Shown here in pieces: positions 13,194 to 13,652 of a stretch of 13,652 bases of DNA (the first letter of the stretch is position 1; each line of letters begins with the position of its first letter). Source of the stretch: Patescibacteria group bacterium UBA7522 (GTDB taxonomy: Bacteria > Patescibacteriota > CPR2 > UBA1875); the NCBI GenBank assembly GCA_002476865.1, contig DLNA01000011.1:1-13652 (forward strand). Direction: 5' to 3'. The notes under the pieces are model-generated. The model saw only the letters and a program-made list of their open reading frames with translations. It was not told the origin of the DNA and searched no databases. A program made the translations under genes and the position numbers.

Positions 13194-13652
13194 TGTCTAG
13201 CCAATATTCTATTGCGGTTTTTGATTTAACCGATTGTGAAGGGTGTGAGCTTCAGTTCCTTTCGCTTCGGGATCGTCTGAATAAAAAAGGTAAGGATTTT
13301 CAGGTCGCTAATTGGCGTCTTTTGGATACGGTGGCTAGTCCTGGCCCCTATGATGTAACTTTTATTGAGGGAAGCCCTATTACGGAATCTGACATCGAAA
13401 TAGTTAAAATGGCTCGGGCTGTTTCAAGAAAAATTGTTGCGCTAGGCACCTGCGCTGTTTTGGGTGGTCTGCAGGCGGCTCTTCCTCAAGAGAAGCGCGA
13501 AAAATACTTAAAAGAGATCTATGGTAAAAACTACAAATCAAAAAACAAACATCCTAAGCCACTTTCTTACTATATTGATGTTGATATCAGTTTACCTGGT
13601 TGTCCGATAAATCCAGACGAGCTCGAAGGACTTCTTTCGGATCTTTTTATCG
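13193..13652 (+). CDS. hyhS: Group 3b [NiFe] hydrogenase small (delta) subunit, 3' end outside the window
   Basis: Partial: 153 codons are visible and the frame is open at the window end. The N-terminus carries DLTDCEGCELQFL, with C15 and C18 of the proximal [4Fe-4S] cluster. The other two ligands are C87 in ALGTCAVLGG and C137 in LPGCPINP. These four motifs identify the small subunit of cytoplasmic group 3 hydrogenases. There is no twin-arginine signal, in line with a cytoplasmic enzyme. The ATG overlaps the hyhG stop (TAATG), with AGGAGG 10 nt upstream. Gene order beta-gamma-delta matches Pyrococcus hydBGDA, so the catalytic large subunit gene should follow beyond the window. Confidence 0.94.
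   Translation, partial: MSSQYSIAVFDLTDCEGCELQFLSLRDRLNKKGKDFQVANWRLLDTVASPGPYDVTFIEGSPITESDIEIVKMARAVSRKIVALGTCAVLGGLQAALPQEKREKYLKEIYGKNYKSKNKHPKPLSYYIDVDISLPGCPINPDELEGLLSDLFI

Overview
The window looks like chromosomal DNA of a streamlined uncultured bacterium, most likely of the Candidate Phyla Radiation (Patescibacteria). That placement is inferred from compact AT-rich genes, a short HrcA, a solitary type IV pilus ATPase, and a hydrogenase locus set among housekeeping genes. No rRNA or other marker confirms it. TGA is a genuine stop in at least two tightly overlapping genes (sensor kinase and hyhB), so the genetic code is ordinary code 11 and not the TGA=Gly code of Gracilibacteria/Absconditabacteria.

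Layout. 1-860 (+): hypC, a hydrogenase maturation chaperone, followed 8 nt later by an unrecognised, higher-GC gene and a strong bidirectional terminator. 878-1318 (-): an HSP20 small heat shock protein. 1478-2164 (+): a ComF-type phosphoribosyltransferase. 2194-2724 (-): a two-helix membrane protein. 2747-3377 (-): a tRNA cluster Lys(TTT)-Ser(GCT)-Ser(TGA) with encoded CCA ends and an intrinsic terminator; its spacers are AT-rich degenerate 7-nt repeats. 3572-5185 (+): a PilB/GspE-type assembly ATPase. 5366-9645 (-): the heat-shock operon hrcA-grpE-dnaK-dnaJ behind a sigma-70-type promoter and a perfect CIRCE operator. 9786-13652 (+): an operon of sensor kinase, single-domain response regulator, hyhB, hyhG and the start of the hydrogenase small subunit, which runs off the window.

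How the parts work together. The last operon has the beta-gamma-delta(-alpha) order of group 3b cytoplasmic [NiFe] hydrogenases (sulfhydrogenases of the Pyrococcus type). These couple H2 and NAD(P)H through FAD and Fe-S clusters. Its genes overlap by 1 or 4 nt, so a two-component system appears to be transcribed and translated together with the enzyme. HypC at the other end of the window would serve maturation of the same enzyme. The hydrogenase operon and the heat-shock operon are transcribed divergently, with -35 boxes only 14 nt apart.

The points most worth a second look are: the kinase/regulator-led hydrogenase operon; a HyhB that lacks the N-terminal cysteines of its studied relatives; three genes whose ATG lies 6-7 nt after a -10 element (apparently leaderless); 7-nt-phased AT repeats with hairpins abutting the tRNA genes; and a structured dnaK-dnaJ intercistronic RNA.
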